A stretch of 64,000 nucleotides of DNA from Lachnoclostridium sp. Marseille-P6806 (GCF_900625025.1 NZ_LR130583.1:1-64000); one strand, 5' to 3'; counted from the first letter of the stretch, positions 16,402-24,343 are shown. Numbers and translations are program-made. Notes: generated by a model from the letters alone, not told the origin.

Positions 16402-18063
16402 ATGTCTAAAAGAATTTCGGATACCTATCGGGTAGCCATGTATCTTCGACTATCTCAGGATGACGAAAAATACGATAAAGATTTCAAGGCGGAAAGCAAC
16501 AGTATTTCCAATCAAAGACTTCAAATCCAAGATTACATTGATAAAAACGAGGAGATGGAGCTTGCAAAGGAATATGTAGATGACGGATATTCAGGAATCA
16601 ATTTTGAGCGACCGGCATTTAAAGAAATGATGGAGGATGTGATTACAGGCAGTATCAACTGCATTGTTGTAAAAGACTTATCCCGTTTCGGCAGAGATTA
16701 TATTGACAGCGGAAGATATTTGCAAAGAGTGTTCCCCTCTCTTGACATCAGGTTCATTGCCTTAAATGACAATTATGACAGTTTCACAGCCAGTGAAACG
16801 GAAAAGAATCTGGTGATTCCTTTTAAGAATTTCATCAACGACAACTATTGCAGGGATACCTCCGCAAAGGTCAGAAGTGTTTGTAAAGTAAAGAGAAAAC
16901 AAGGACAGTTTATATCAAACTATGCTCCTTACGGTTATGAAAAAGATAAGGAAGATAAGCACAAAATAGTAATTGATAAAGAAGTGGAATATGTGGTGCG
17001 AAAAATCTTCTCCATGAAACTGGAAGGATACAGCTCCTATTCGATTGCCAAACACTTAAACGATAATGGAATCCCCTCACCGATGGAGCATAAAAAGACA
17101 AAGGGAATACGGTATAAGACAGGCTTCAGCACAAAGGCGGTTGCCAAGTGGGATACGCCTGCGGTCAATCGCATTTTAATCAATGAGATCTATATTGGAA
17201 CACTTCAACAGGGAAAACGAGAAAAGATCAATTATAAGCTGGATAAAGTGGTTTCCAAAGACAAAAGCGATTGGATTGAAATTGAAGATAACCATGAGGC
17301 GATTATTGATCCCCATGACTTTGAAATCGTCCAAAAACTTTTAAAATGCGATATCAAGGCGAAAACGGTCGGAGAAAAAGCGGATTTGTTTTCCGGACTT
17401 CTCTTTTGCAAAGACTGTAACGCACAGATGACAAAGAAAGTCGATAAACGAGGGAAAACACCGACCGTCTATTATATTTGCTCCTCATACAATAAGGGGC
17501 AAGATTGCAGCAGGCACTCCATAAAGCAGGAAGAATTGCAAAGGACAGTGCTTGAAATGATTCGGCATTATATTCAGTATCTTGGGGAATACGAAAGTGT
17601 TTCAGAGAAAATCAAAGAGATGGAAGTATCCTATGAACTGTTTCAAAAAATAGATAAAAGACAGGAATACACCAAGAAAAGCAAGGCAAAATTTGAACTT
17701 TTAAAATCTTCCCTTTATCAAGATTTGAAGGAAGGCATTATTGCGGAAGAAGAATTTTATGATATGAGGGAGTTTTACACGAATCGTATCGTAGAAAGTG
17801 AGCTGATTTTAGAAAAGCAGAGTAAGGAAATTGCAAGGCTCTACAAAAAGAGTTTGGGCAATCAGAATTTCCTTGCAGATATCAAAAAGTATCAAAACAT
17901 CGGTACTTTAGAAAGAGGACTCCTTGTTCGACTTGTTGATAAAATCTATGTTTTAGAAGATAAGAAAATAGAAATTCAGTTTAACTATGACGAAACGATC
18001 GAGATTCTGGATAAGTTGAGCAGCTATACCTTTCAAACTCCTGAAATCAGGGAGGTGGTATAG
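16402..18063 (+). CDS. Large serine recombinase 1
   Basis: A 553-aa recombinase with the resolvase-type catalytic domain at residues about 8-160. YLRLSQDDE carries the candidate nucleophile Ser, and KDLSRFGRDYIDSGRYL follows near residue 95. The recombinase domain (about 180-300) and a zinc-ribbon (CKDCNAQM and YICSSYNKGQDC) come next, then a C-terminal coiled-coil. It starts at ATG 16402 after TTTGGAGG. Such enzymes cut and rejoin att sites to integrate or excise elements. It is the first of three adjacent homologues, with the second starting immediately after its stop. Confidence 0.93.
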   Translation: MSKRISDTYRVAMYLRLSQDDEKYDKDFKAESNSISNQRLQIQDYIDKNEEMELAKEYVDDGYSGINFERPAFKEMMEDVITGSINCIVVKDLSRFGRDYIDSGRYLQRVFPSLDIRFIALNDNYDSFTASETEKNLVIPFKNFINDNYCRDTSAKVRSVCKVKRKQGQFISNYAPYGYEKDKEDKHKIVIDKEVEYVVRKIFSMKLEGYSSYSIAKHLNDNGIPSPMEHKKTKGIRYKTGFSTKAVAKWDTPAVNRILINEIYIGTLQQGKREKINYKLDKVVSKDKSDWIEIEDNHEAIIDPHDFEIVQKLLKCDIKAKTVGEKADLFSGLLFCKDCNAQMTKKVDKRGKTPTVYYICSSYNKGQDCSRHSIKQEELQRTVLEMIRHYIQYLGEYESVSEKIKEMEVSYELFQKIDKRQEYTKKSKAKFELLKSSLYQDLKEGIIAEEEFYDMREFYTNRIVESELILEKQSKEIARLYKKSLGNQNFLADIKKYQNIGTLERGLLVRLVDKIYVLEDKKIEIQFNYDETIEILDKLSSYTFQTPEIREVV

Positions 18064-19749
18064 ATGGCAAGAACAGCAAATCGAAGAATAAAGTCGGAAG
18101 AAATGCTTAGCAAAGAAAATATAAACAGCTTTCAAACGGCAATCTATGCAAGAATCTCAAGAGATAAAAAAGAAAAACCGAGCGACTCCATTGAAAATCA
18201 AATTGCTCTTTGCGAGAGCTTCATTCAAAAAAGTGAGGATTTCAGTTTAGCAGGAATCTATAAAGATATTGCAAAGACGGGAACGGACTTTGAACGACCG
18301 GACTTTGAAAACTTGATGGATGAAGTACGAATGGGGAAAGTCAACTGCATTGTTGTAAAAGACCTATCAAGGTTTGGAAGAAACTATACGGAACTTGGCA
18401 ATTTCATTGAAAAGATCTTCCCGTTTCTTGGGGTAAGATTTGTGGCAGTCAATGACAATTTAGATACCTTCCACATGGACGATCCCAATAAATCACTGGA
18501 AGTCATTCTAAAAAATATTGTCAATGAAACCTATGCAACGGATATTTCAAAGAAAGTATCAAGCTCTCATCAGATGAGGATCAAACAAGGCGGATTCATC
18601 TGTGGAGCAGCTCCTTATGGATATGTGGCACGAAAAGATGAAGATGGAATCCGACGCTTGTATCCGGATGAAAATACAGCTCCCATTGTTAAAGAAATCT
18701 TTGATGCCTATCTGAAAGGACTGAGTACACTGGGTATATCCAAACTTCTTTTGGAAAAAAGAGTGTATATTGCAACCGATTATCGAAAATTCGGGAAAGT
18801 TGTATCGGATGGGGATGAACCGATTCAGATATGGCAACCGACTACAATTTTACAGGTGCTTAAAAATCGTGCCTATACTGGAACTTTAATACAGGGAAGA
18901 AATCAAAAACATCTTTATGAAGGGAAATCAAGGGAAAGACTCTCTGAAGAACACTGGACAGTAACCGAAAATGCCCATGAAGCCATTATTTCGATGGATA
19001 CCTTTGAAAAGGTGCAGGAGAAGATTTCCGAAAAATCAGCTCCGATAAAAAGAAGCAGAAAGGAAAATGCGACTGCCAAAGACGATACTATCTTTCGAGG
19101 AATGGTTTACTGCAACCTTTGTCAAAAAAGAATGAGCGTTCATCGACAATTAAGCGGGAAAAGAACGGTATTTTACTTTAGCTGTAATCGATTTGGAGAA
19201 TACAAAGCGGAAAAATGCGGAACAGCAATTACAGAGGTGACACTTCAAAATACCGTAAAAGCTGCATTTGATACCATTCTTTTAAACAATAAGAAAAGCT
19301 ATAAGGCATATTTAGACGGGTATGCGGATAAAAAAAGAGAAGTGGAGCAGCAAAAGGAAAAAGAACTGACAGAAATCGGCAGAAGAATCTCAGGACTGAG
19401 CAGGCTTCAAAGTGAGTATTACGAAAAGTATGTCTTGGGAGATTGGAGAAAGGAAGATTTTGAAAGAGAAAAGGAACATCTTCATCAGAAGAAAAAAGAA
19501 CTGGAACACCTAAAAGAAAAGCAAATTGCCATCTTTGAAGAAGAAAAACGAAGGCTCGAAGAAAAGCACAAGTATCTGAAAGCTCTCTTTAAGGGCAAGA
19601 CGAAGAAATGGGACAAAGAGTTTGTGAAAGCCATCATAGATAAGATATTCATCGGAAAAGACCATACGGTAGAAACCCAATTTAACTTTGAAGAAACGCC
19701 TGTCATTACCGAAAAAATCGGAAGAAAGGTAAAAAAGGTGATGCTATGA
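18064..19749 (+). CDS. Large serine recombinase 2
   Basis: A 561-aa homologue of the flanking genes. The catalytic motif is YARISRDKKEK, with KDLSRFGRNYTELGNF at about residue 100. The zinc-ribbon (CNLCQKRM and FSCNRFGEYKAEKCG) and a long coiled-coil are intact. The ATG follows the upstream TAG directly, and the stop overlaps the next start as ATGA, so all three are translated from one message. Motifs are complete, so each is likely active or part of a multi-subunit recombinase. Confidence 0.93.
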   Translation: MARTANRRIKSEEMLSKENINSFQTAIYARISRDKKEKPSDSIENQIALCESFIQKSEDFSLAGIYKDIAKTGTDFERPDFENLMDEVRMGKVNCIVVKDLSRFGRNYTELGNFIEKIFPFLGVRFVAVNDNLDTFHMDDPNKSLEVILKNIVNETYATDISKKVSSSHQMRIKQGGFICGAAPYGYVARKDEDGIRRLYPDENTAPIVKEIFDAYLKGLSTLGISKLLLEKRVYIATDYRKFGKVVSDGDEPIQIWQPTTILQVLKNRAYTGTLIQGRNQKHLYEGKSRERLSEEHWTVTENAHEAIISMDTFEKVQEKISEKSAPIKRSRKENATAKDDTIFRGMVYCNLCQKRMSVHRQLSGKRTVFYFSCNRFGEYKAEKCGTAITEVTLQNTVKAAFDTILLNNKKSYKAYLDGYADKKREVEQQKEKELTEIGRRISGLSRLQSEYYEKYVLGDWRKEDFEREKEHLHQKKKELEHLKEKQIAIFEEEKRRLEEKHKYLKALFKGKTKKWDKEFVKAIIDKIFIGKDHTVETQFNFEETPVITEKIGRKVKKVML

Positions 19750-21290
19750 ATACCGTAGATTTTTATCTAAGACTTTCACTGGAAGATGGCGATCAGCAAG
19801 ACGAAAGCAACAGTATCACTTCCCAAAGAGAAATCTTAAAGGACTATATCCGCTCAAGGGAAGAATTTACAGGTGTTCAAATCAGGGAACACATTGATGA
19901 TGGTTATACCGGAACAAACTTTAATCGCCCCGCATTTCAAAAGATGATCGCTTTGGTCAAGAAAAATGAAATAAAGACCATACTTGTAAAAGACTTATCT
20001 CGTTTTGCCAGAGATTATATCGAATCGGGAGCCTATATCGAGCAGATTTTTCCCTTTATGCAAGTTCGGTTTATTTCTGTGAATGACAATTATGACAGTA
20101 AGAACAACGAGAACGGAATCAGCAGTTTGGAAATTCCTTTTAAGAATCTTGTCTATGACTACTATTCCAAGGATATTTCACAAAAAATTCGTTCTTCCGT
20201 TAAAATCAGACAAGAGAAAGGCTATTACTTCGGTTCAAAAGCACCCTATGGATATGTAAAAGACGAAAAAGACCATCATCAACTCAATGTCGATGAAGAA
20301 GTAAGACCGATCGTAAAAGAAGTGTTTACGAGGTATTTAAGTGGCGAAAGTATGCTTGCGATTGCCAAATATTTTAACGAGAGAGAAGTTTTAACCCCTG
20401 CCAAGCACATAGGACTGAAAAGAGGAAGCGGAATTTGGACAGGACAGATTGTTCGCTATCTCTTAACCCAACGAGTTTATACCGGAGCAATCGTTGGCGG
20501 AAAGACAAGAGTGTATGAAGTCGGATCAGATCATCGACAATGGATGGATAGCGAGGACTGGATTATACGGGAAAATATGCACGAAGCCATCATCTCCCAA
20601 GAGGATTTTGCGGAAGTTCAAAACCGATTAAGCAGCAATGCAAAACATATCAGCCGAGAACGGAAGCATTTTCATATTCTTCAGGATAAAGTCTATTGCG
20701 GGAAATGCCATCATAAGATGAGCTATACCGTTTACTCCGGAAAAAGTGACGGATATTATTGTCCATATCGGTATAAGGCAAAAGACTGTGGCTGCATGAA
20801 AGGAAAGATACAAGCCTCGGTACTGAAAGAAATCGTATTAAAGGAAATTCAGCTTTACACCGAGAGCTTTCTTGAAAAAGAACAGACGAGGATGATTGAG
20901 CAAAAAGTTAGAGAAAGTATTTGTGAGAGCCTGCTTGAGCGAAAGAAAAAGCTGGAAGCGGAACAACAAAAGAATCAAATTTCCAAAATGCAGTGTTATG
21001 AAAGGCATAAACAAGGTATCATAGAGAAAGAAGAATATATTTCAAAACGAGAAACCCTGACACAAAGAACGAGGGATATCAAACAGGAAATATCGGTCAT
21101 AGAGGATAAGATACAAGAAAATGCAGCTTTAAGGCATCATATGAATGTCGATAAGCTAAGAGAAGCGGTAGCAGAAGGAGAACTTGTTTTAGACTGGATC
21201 AACGAAGTGATAGACAGAATCTATGTTTATGACAAGGACAAGGTAGAGATTGTTTGGAAATTTGAGGAAGGTGGTCGACTTGAGGTGTAA
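19746..21290 (+). CDS. Large serine recombinase 3
   Basis: A 514-aa third homologue. The catalytic domain has YLRLSLEDGDQ and KDLSRFARDYIESGAY. The recombinase domain contains RQEKGYYFGSKAPYGYVK, the zinc-ribbon is CGKCHHKM with YYCPYRYKAKDCGC, and a C-terminal coiled-coil follows. It starts at ATG 19746, overlapping the stop of recombinase 2. The stop codon lies in a hairpin (TTGAGGTG/CACCTCAA, 21280-21304). Recombinase genes usually sit next to an element end, so the attachment site is probably near here. Confidence 0.93.
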   Translation: MNTVDFYLRLSLEDGDQQDESNSITSQREILKDYIRSREEFTGVQIREHIDDGYTGTNFNRPAFQKMIALVKKNEIKTILVKDLSRFARDYIESGAYIEQIFPFMQVRFISVNDNYDSKNNENGISSLEIPFKNLVYDYYSKDISQKIRSSVKIRQEKGYYFGSKAPYGYVKDEKDHHQLNVDEEVRPIVKEVFTRYLSGESMLAIAKYFNEREVLTPAKHIGLKRGSGIWTGQIVRYLLTQRVYTGAIVGGKTRVYEVGSDHRQWMDSEDWIIRENMHEAIISQEDFAEVQNRLSSNAKHISRERKHFHILQDKVYCGKCHHKMSYTVYSGKSDGYYCPYRYKAKDCGCMKGKIQASVLKEIVLKEIQLYTESFLEKEQTRMIEQKVRESICESLLERKKKLEAEQQKNQISKMQCYERHKQGIIEKEEYISKRETLTQRTRDIKQEISVIEDKIQENAALRHHMNVDKLREAVAEGELVLDWINEVIDRIYVYDKDKVEIVWKFEEGGRLEV

Positions 21291-21300
21291 TAATTTCACC
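21282..21300 (+). repeat. Copy 1 of a 19-bp direct repeat flanking the toxin-antitoxin locus
   Basis: GAGGTGTAATAATTTCACC matches the sequence at 22092-22110 in 16 of 19 positions. The two copies bracket the type III toxin-antitoxin locus. Copy 1 overlaps the end of recombinase 3. Confidence 0.45.
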
Positions 21301-21352
21301 TCAAACTTCGGGAAATACTTTTTGTGCCAGTCTTATTTTAATAACTTGGGTG

Positions 21353-21381
21353 TTGTAAAAAAACGAATCATATGCTATAAT
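21353..21381 (+). promoter_or_regulatory. Promoter of the type III antitoxin RNA
   Basis: TTGTAA (21353-21358) and TATAAT (21376-21381) are spaced by 17 bp, with an extended TGC before the -10. Transcription would begin near 21388, just ahead of the first RNA repeat. Confidence 0.8.
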
Positions 21382-21393
21382 TTAGGCAAGCAA

Positions 21394-21535
21394 ATGTTAG
21401 CCGTTTCTCATAGGACGGGATATAAAATTATGAGGTGTAATTTAGCCACTTGCCGATGGTGTGGGATATAAATAATTCGGTGCGTAAATGTAGCCACTTA
21501 CTATATGGGTGGGGTATAAATAATATAGTGCGTAA
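21394..21535 (+). ncRNA. Type III antitoxin RNA: three tandem 47-48-nt repeats
   Basis: Three imperfect tandem repeats occupy 21394-21440, 21441-21487 and 21488-21535. Each contains a TAGCC motif near the start, GGGATATAAA or GGGGTATAAA in the middle, and ends in GTGTAA or GTGCGTAA. A strong promoter precedes them and a rho-independent terminator follows, then the toxin gene. This order (promoter, RNA repeats, terminator, toxin) is the hallmark of type III systems, in which the toxin cuts the RNA into repeat units that bind and inhibit it. The repeat length is closest to that recalled for CptI. Repeat 1 differs most. Confidence 0.82.
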
Positions 21536-21569
21536 ATCCCTCTAATCAAAATGATAGAGGGATTTTTTT
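21536..21569 (+). terminator. Terminator between antitoxin RNA and toxin gene
   Basis: ATCCCTCT (21536-21543) pairs with AGAGGGAT (21556-21563), extended by ATCA/TGAT, and is followed by a run of seven T. In type III systems this terminator keeps the RNA in excess and allows limited read-through into the toxin. Confidence 0.9.
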
Positions 21570-21579
21570 GGAGGTTTGT

Positions 21580-22053
21580 ATGGAGGTAAAACAAGGATAT
21601 TCTTATCATATAAAGGATCGTTTCTTTTCTGATGTGTCAGATTCCTCTCTAATGAGCAACAAGGAAAATGGAAATTATCGACCGCATTACTATGCAATTG
21701 AGGATTCAAAGAATAAAGATATTTTTTGGATGATACCGATTAGCTCGAAAGTAGAAAAATACAAAAAGATTGTTGCTTCTAAAATAAAGAGAAACGGAAA
21801 GTGTAGCACGATTGTAATTGGGACATTTGCCGGGGAAGAAAATGCGTTTTTGATACAAAATGCCTTTCCGGTTAAAGCGGTTTATTTGGATCATGTGCAT
21901 ACGATTCAAGGGAATCCGATTACGGTACACAAAAAATTGGATAAAGAACTTCGGACAAAGCTGAAGGAAGTCATCGCTATGAAGAAAAGAGGAATCAATC
22001 TGTTTTTTACAGATGTAGATATGATTTTAGAGCTTATGAACAGGTTGAAATAG
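21580..22053 (+). CDS. Type III toxin, ToxN/CptN/TenpN-like endoribonuclease
   Basis: A 157-aa protein. ATG 21580 is chosen because GGAGG lies five bases upstream and the frame before it enters the terminator. The sequence matches the ToxN/AbiQ superfamily as recalled for CptN/TenpN members: N-terminal GYSYHIKDRFFSDV, the core RPHYYAIEDSKNKDIFWMIP, ISSKVEKYKKI, TIVIGTFAG, FLIQNAFPVKAVYLDH, and the C-terminal RGINLFFTDVDMILELMNRL. These toxins are endoribonucleases held inactive by their repeat RNA. The locus could stabilise the element or abort phage infection. Which named family (CptN, TenpN or ToxN) fits best is not settled. Confidence 0.87.
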   Translation: MEVKQGYSYHIKDRFFSDVSDSSLMSNKENGNYRPHYYAIEDSKNKDIFWMIPISSKVEKYKKIVASKIKRNGKCSTIVIGTFAGEENAFLIQNAFPVKAVYLDHVHTIQGNPITVHKKLDKELRTKLKEVIAMKKRGINLFFTDVDMILELMNRLK

Positions 22054-22091
22054 GTAGTAAATTTTAGAACTTGATTGCTATGCTAAGTTTC

Positions 22092-22110
22092 AAGGTGCAA
22101 AAATTTCACC
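22092..22110 (+). repeat. Copy 2 of a 19-bp direct repeat flanking the toxin-antitoxin locus
   Basis: AAGGTGCAAAAATTTCACC, a near copy of 21282-21300. It lies 39 bp after the toxin stop and may mark the end of a captured or inserted module. The rest of the gap to 22191 has no gene. Confidence 0.45.
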
Positions 22111-22191
22111 ATGAATAAGTGTAAAGCAAGCGCGATCAAAAATCTTGACCTTAAAAAAGCAATTTCTGAAAGAAAAAAATGTATCCAATAC

Positions 22192-22220
22192 TTGACACAA
22201 GGGTGAGAATGAAGTTGATA
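22192..22220 (+). promoter_or_regulatory. Promoter candidate for the His-Xaa-Ser gene
   Basis: TTGACA (22192-22197) and TTGATA (22215-22220) are 17 bp apart. A start near 22227 would give a message beginning upstream of ATG 22262 but downstream of the alternative ATG 22209. Confidence 0.45.
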
Positions 22221-22261
22221 AAAAAGTATTTCCGGCGCTAAAAAAGGCGCTGGGTGATTAT

Positions 22262-23047
22262 ATGACAGATGAAGAGGGAAATATTACACGAAATAAGATC
22301 ATTACAGTTGGTGCTATGGCTATTATTTTGGGTATGTTTTACACGATGAATGTGTATGCCGCACATCGATCACATAGCTCCCATCGATCGCATAGCTCTC
22401 ATCGGTCACATAGCTCACATTCGTCGGGAAGTTCGGGGACAACTTATTATAATCATTCTAATCATTCAAGCCATGCCAGTTCCAGTGTTTCGACGAATAC
22501 ACAGCTAATTAACACACCATCAAGAGGAGTAACGTATACAGCGCCGGCTTACACGGCTCAGTCGGCTGTTCGGCGGGCATATGCGCTATATGTTCAGAAT
22601 GGAATGGATTCGGACACAGCCATGAACCGGGTTCAAACTAAAATGTCAGAACTGATGAGTCAGCCTGATTCTGTAGACGATATTGTTCAAGAGGACTTAA
22701 ACTCTTTACGCGTTGCAGCAACAACGGCAGCAATCGGTCTTACATTAGAGCAGGCAGTGCAATTGGCATACCAGCTATATATTCAGGCTGGGTTTGACTC
22801 GGCGACGGCTTTGGCTAGAATCAATATCATCATGCCGCAATTAACTGCAAATCCTGAGGCATATAGTTTTATTGTTCAAACGGATATTATGGCATTAGGC
22901 TCCGCGGCAGTGGGCGCAACTACTCTTCAATTAACGCAAGAGCAGTTGGTCCAACAGGCATATGCGCAGTATATAGCGCAGGGGATGACGTCAGAACAGG
23001 CATTCGCTATGGTGAATGCCAATTTATCAACCATTATAGGAAATTAG
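22262..23047 (+). CDS. His-Xaa-Ser repeat protein (HxsA-like), secreted
   Basis: A 261-aa protein. Residues 13-33 form a hydrophobic signal or anchor ending in NVYA. Residues 35-53 are a run of His-Xaa-Ser triplets (HRSHSS repeated), followed by a Ser/His-rich stretch to about 75. The rest contains three imperfect helical repeats of about 50 residues (102-150, 163-212, 227-260) with the pattern AY-x2-Y-x3-G-x5-A-x4-V. HxsA-type peptides are modified by radical SAM proteins HxsB and HxsC; neither is adjacent here. ATG 22262 has GGTGA five bases upstream. The frame is open for 22 further codons upstream but without a start codon. Composition is intermediate between the element and the host. Confidence 0.72.
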   Translation: MTDEEGNITRNKIITVGAMAIILGMFYTMNVYAAHRSHSSHRSHSSHRSHSSHSSGSSGTTYYNHSNHSSHASSSVSTNTQLINTPSRGVTYTAPAYTAQSAVRRAYALYVQNGMDSDTAMNRVQTKMSELMSQPDSVDDIVQEDLNSLRVAATTAAIGLTLEQAVQLAYQLYIQAGFDSATALARINIIMPQLTANPEAYSFIVQTDIMALGSAAVGATTLQLTQEQLVQQAYAQYIAQGMTSEQAFAMVNANLSTIIGN

Positions 23048-23071
23048 AAAATAAGATCTGGTGAATAATGG

Positions 23072-23110
23072 AAGACTCCCCAAGGTAATGTGCTTTGAGG
23101 AGTCTTTATA
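23072..23110. terminator. Terminator after the His-Xaa-Ser gene
   Basis: AAGACTCC and GGAGTCTT, with further pairing of CAA/TTG inside, form a hairpin followed by TTTATA. It sits close to the AT-rich to GC-rich transition and can serve genes on both sides. Confidence 0.7.
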
Positions 23111-23132
23111 CTATACATAGAATTCAGCTGCC

Positions 23133-23708
23133 TCACCCTCCCCTCATCACCGTTTGCACAATCAGCTGCGCTGCGCCGCAGCCGGCCATGACCGCGATGG
23201 GGTTCACTTTCTTTTTCAGCCGCAGGATGAGCAGCGCGCCGAGGAAGTAGGCGGCCATGAGGGGCTGAAAATTCCCCGGGGCGAAAGAAACCGAGCCGGA
23301 GCGGAAAAGCGCGGGGATCAGGATGTTCAGGCCGGCGGAAAAAATCATGGCGACCACGGCGGGGCGGAGCGATTTCAGGATTCCCTGTATCAGGGCGAGC
23401 TTTTGGTATTTATTGTAGAGATAAGCTAAGGCGGTGACAAGGAGGCAGGAGGGCAGAATGACGCCGACGGTCGCCGCGAGCGCGCCGGGGATGCCGGCTA
23501 CCTGATTGCCGGCGAAGGTGGCGGCATTGATGGCGATCGGGCCGGGGGTCATCTCCGCAATCGTGACGAGCGCCGTGAAATCCTCGATGCTGAGCCATGC
23601 GTACCGATCGATCACCTGCGATTGGATCAGCGGCATGGCGGCATACCCGCCGCCGAAGCTGAAAGCGCCGATCTGCAGAAAGGCAAAAAACAGCTGCCAG
23701 TAAATCAT
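23133..23708 (-). CDS. Chromate transporter family subunit, second
   Basis: A 191-aa half-size ChrA-family membrane protein. It has the family motifs FSFGGGYAAMPLI near the N-terminus and MTPGPIAINAATFAGNQVAG, with about six hydrophobic segments. Half-size chromate transporters work as pairs of oppositely oriented subunits. In many anaerobes their physiological substrate is not established. The start overlaps the stop of the preceding subunit gene by four bases (ATGA), so the pair is translationally coupled. It is the first clearly GC-rich gene of the host region. Confidence 0.88.
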   Translation of the reverse strand: MIYWQLFFAFLQIGAFSFGGGYAAMPLIQSQVIDRYAWLSIEDFTALVTIAEMTPGPIAINAATFAGNQVAGIPGALAATVGVILPSCLLVTALAYLYNKYQKLALIQGILKSLRPAVVAMIFSAGLNILIPALFRSGSVSFAPGNFQPLMAAYFLGALLILRLKKKVNPIAVMAGCGAAQLIVQTVMRGG

Positions 23709-24343
23709 TTCCGTTCTCCTCCGTCTGTCTCTTCTTTTTTCTTCTTTCGTTCACGCAGGATGGTTCTTGCGGCGCCGATTCCGGCGGCAGTCAGGATAAT
23801 GCAGATGACGTTGACGCCCAGAAAATAATTGGCCGCAAAGGCGGCGATCATCGTGCCGATCAGAATGATATCCCGCGACCTTGCGATGCCGCCCGCCATG
23901 TCGAGAACAACCGAGATGATGACGGCCGAGACGCCGGCTTTCATGCCGGACAGGAGGGACTGAATTACAAAATTGCTCCGGAACGCATTGTAAAAGAACG
24001 AGACGGCGGTAAGGATCACGAACGGGGGGAGGACGGCGCCGACGACGGAGCACAGAATGCCGGGGACGCCGGCCAGCTTATAGGCGAGGACAATGGCGCC
24101 GTTTACGGCGATGGGACCCGGGGAGGACTGGGCGATCGCCACAAGATCCAGCATTTCATCCTCATCCAGCCAGTGGAGCTCATCGACAAATTTTTCTTTC
24201 ATCAGCGTGATGATGACGTAGCCGCCGCCAAAGGTAAACGCGCTCAGATACAGCGTTGAGAAGAACAGCTTTTTGAGAATCGCGCCTCTGGATTCCGGAA
24301 GACCGGGGGCGCGGCCTTTTACGTCTGGGACGGAACCTGCCAT
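23705..24343 (-). CDS. Chromate transporter family subunit, first
   Basis: A half-size ChrA-family protein of about 212 aa. The start is ATG 24343, five bases after GGAGG; an ATG four codons upstream overlaps that ribosome site. Motifs are FTFGGGYVIITLMKEKF and SSPGPIAVNGAIVLAYKLAG, mirrored in the downstream subunit. It is transcribed divergently from the LysR-type gene at 24539, which probably regulates it. The 195-bp divergent gap is AT-rich, as expected for promoters and a LysR binding site. Confidence 0.87.
   Translation of the reverse strand: MAGSVPDVKGRAPGLPESRGAILKKLFFSTLYLSAFTFGGGYVIITLMKEKFVDELHWLDEDEMLDLVAIAQSSPGPIAVNGAIVLAYKLAGVPGILCSVVGAVLPPFVILTAVSFFYNAFRSNFVIQSLLSGMKAGVSAVIISVVLDMAGGIARSRDIILIGTMIAAFAANYFLGVNVICIILTAAGIGAARTILRERKKKKEETDGGERK

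Larger units (their letters stand above)
1..22110. mobile_element. Integrative conjugative/mobilizable element region
   Basis: This AT-rich stretch carries a conjugation-type helicase, an OB-fold protein, a MOBP-like relaxase with MobC, a small sigma-like protein, small element proteins, three large serine recombinases and, at its right edge, a type III toxin-antitoxin locus. Transport and regulatory cargo lies between. The flanking DNA to the right is much richer in GC. The left end is outside the window. The right end is uncertain: plausible limits are the end of the third recombinase (about 21,300), the end of the toxin locus (about 22,110) or the composition jump near 23,130. The segment from 4.4 to 21.3 kb could be a mobilizable element nested in a larger conjugative one. 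Confidence 0.8.

Noticed and set aside
21394-21535. Short direct repeats as a CRISPR array
   Set aside because: The units are contiguous 47-48-nt imperfect repeats without unique spacers, and they sit in a type III toxin-antitoxin layout with no cas genes.
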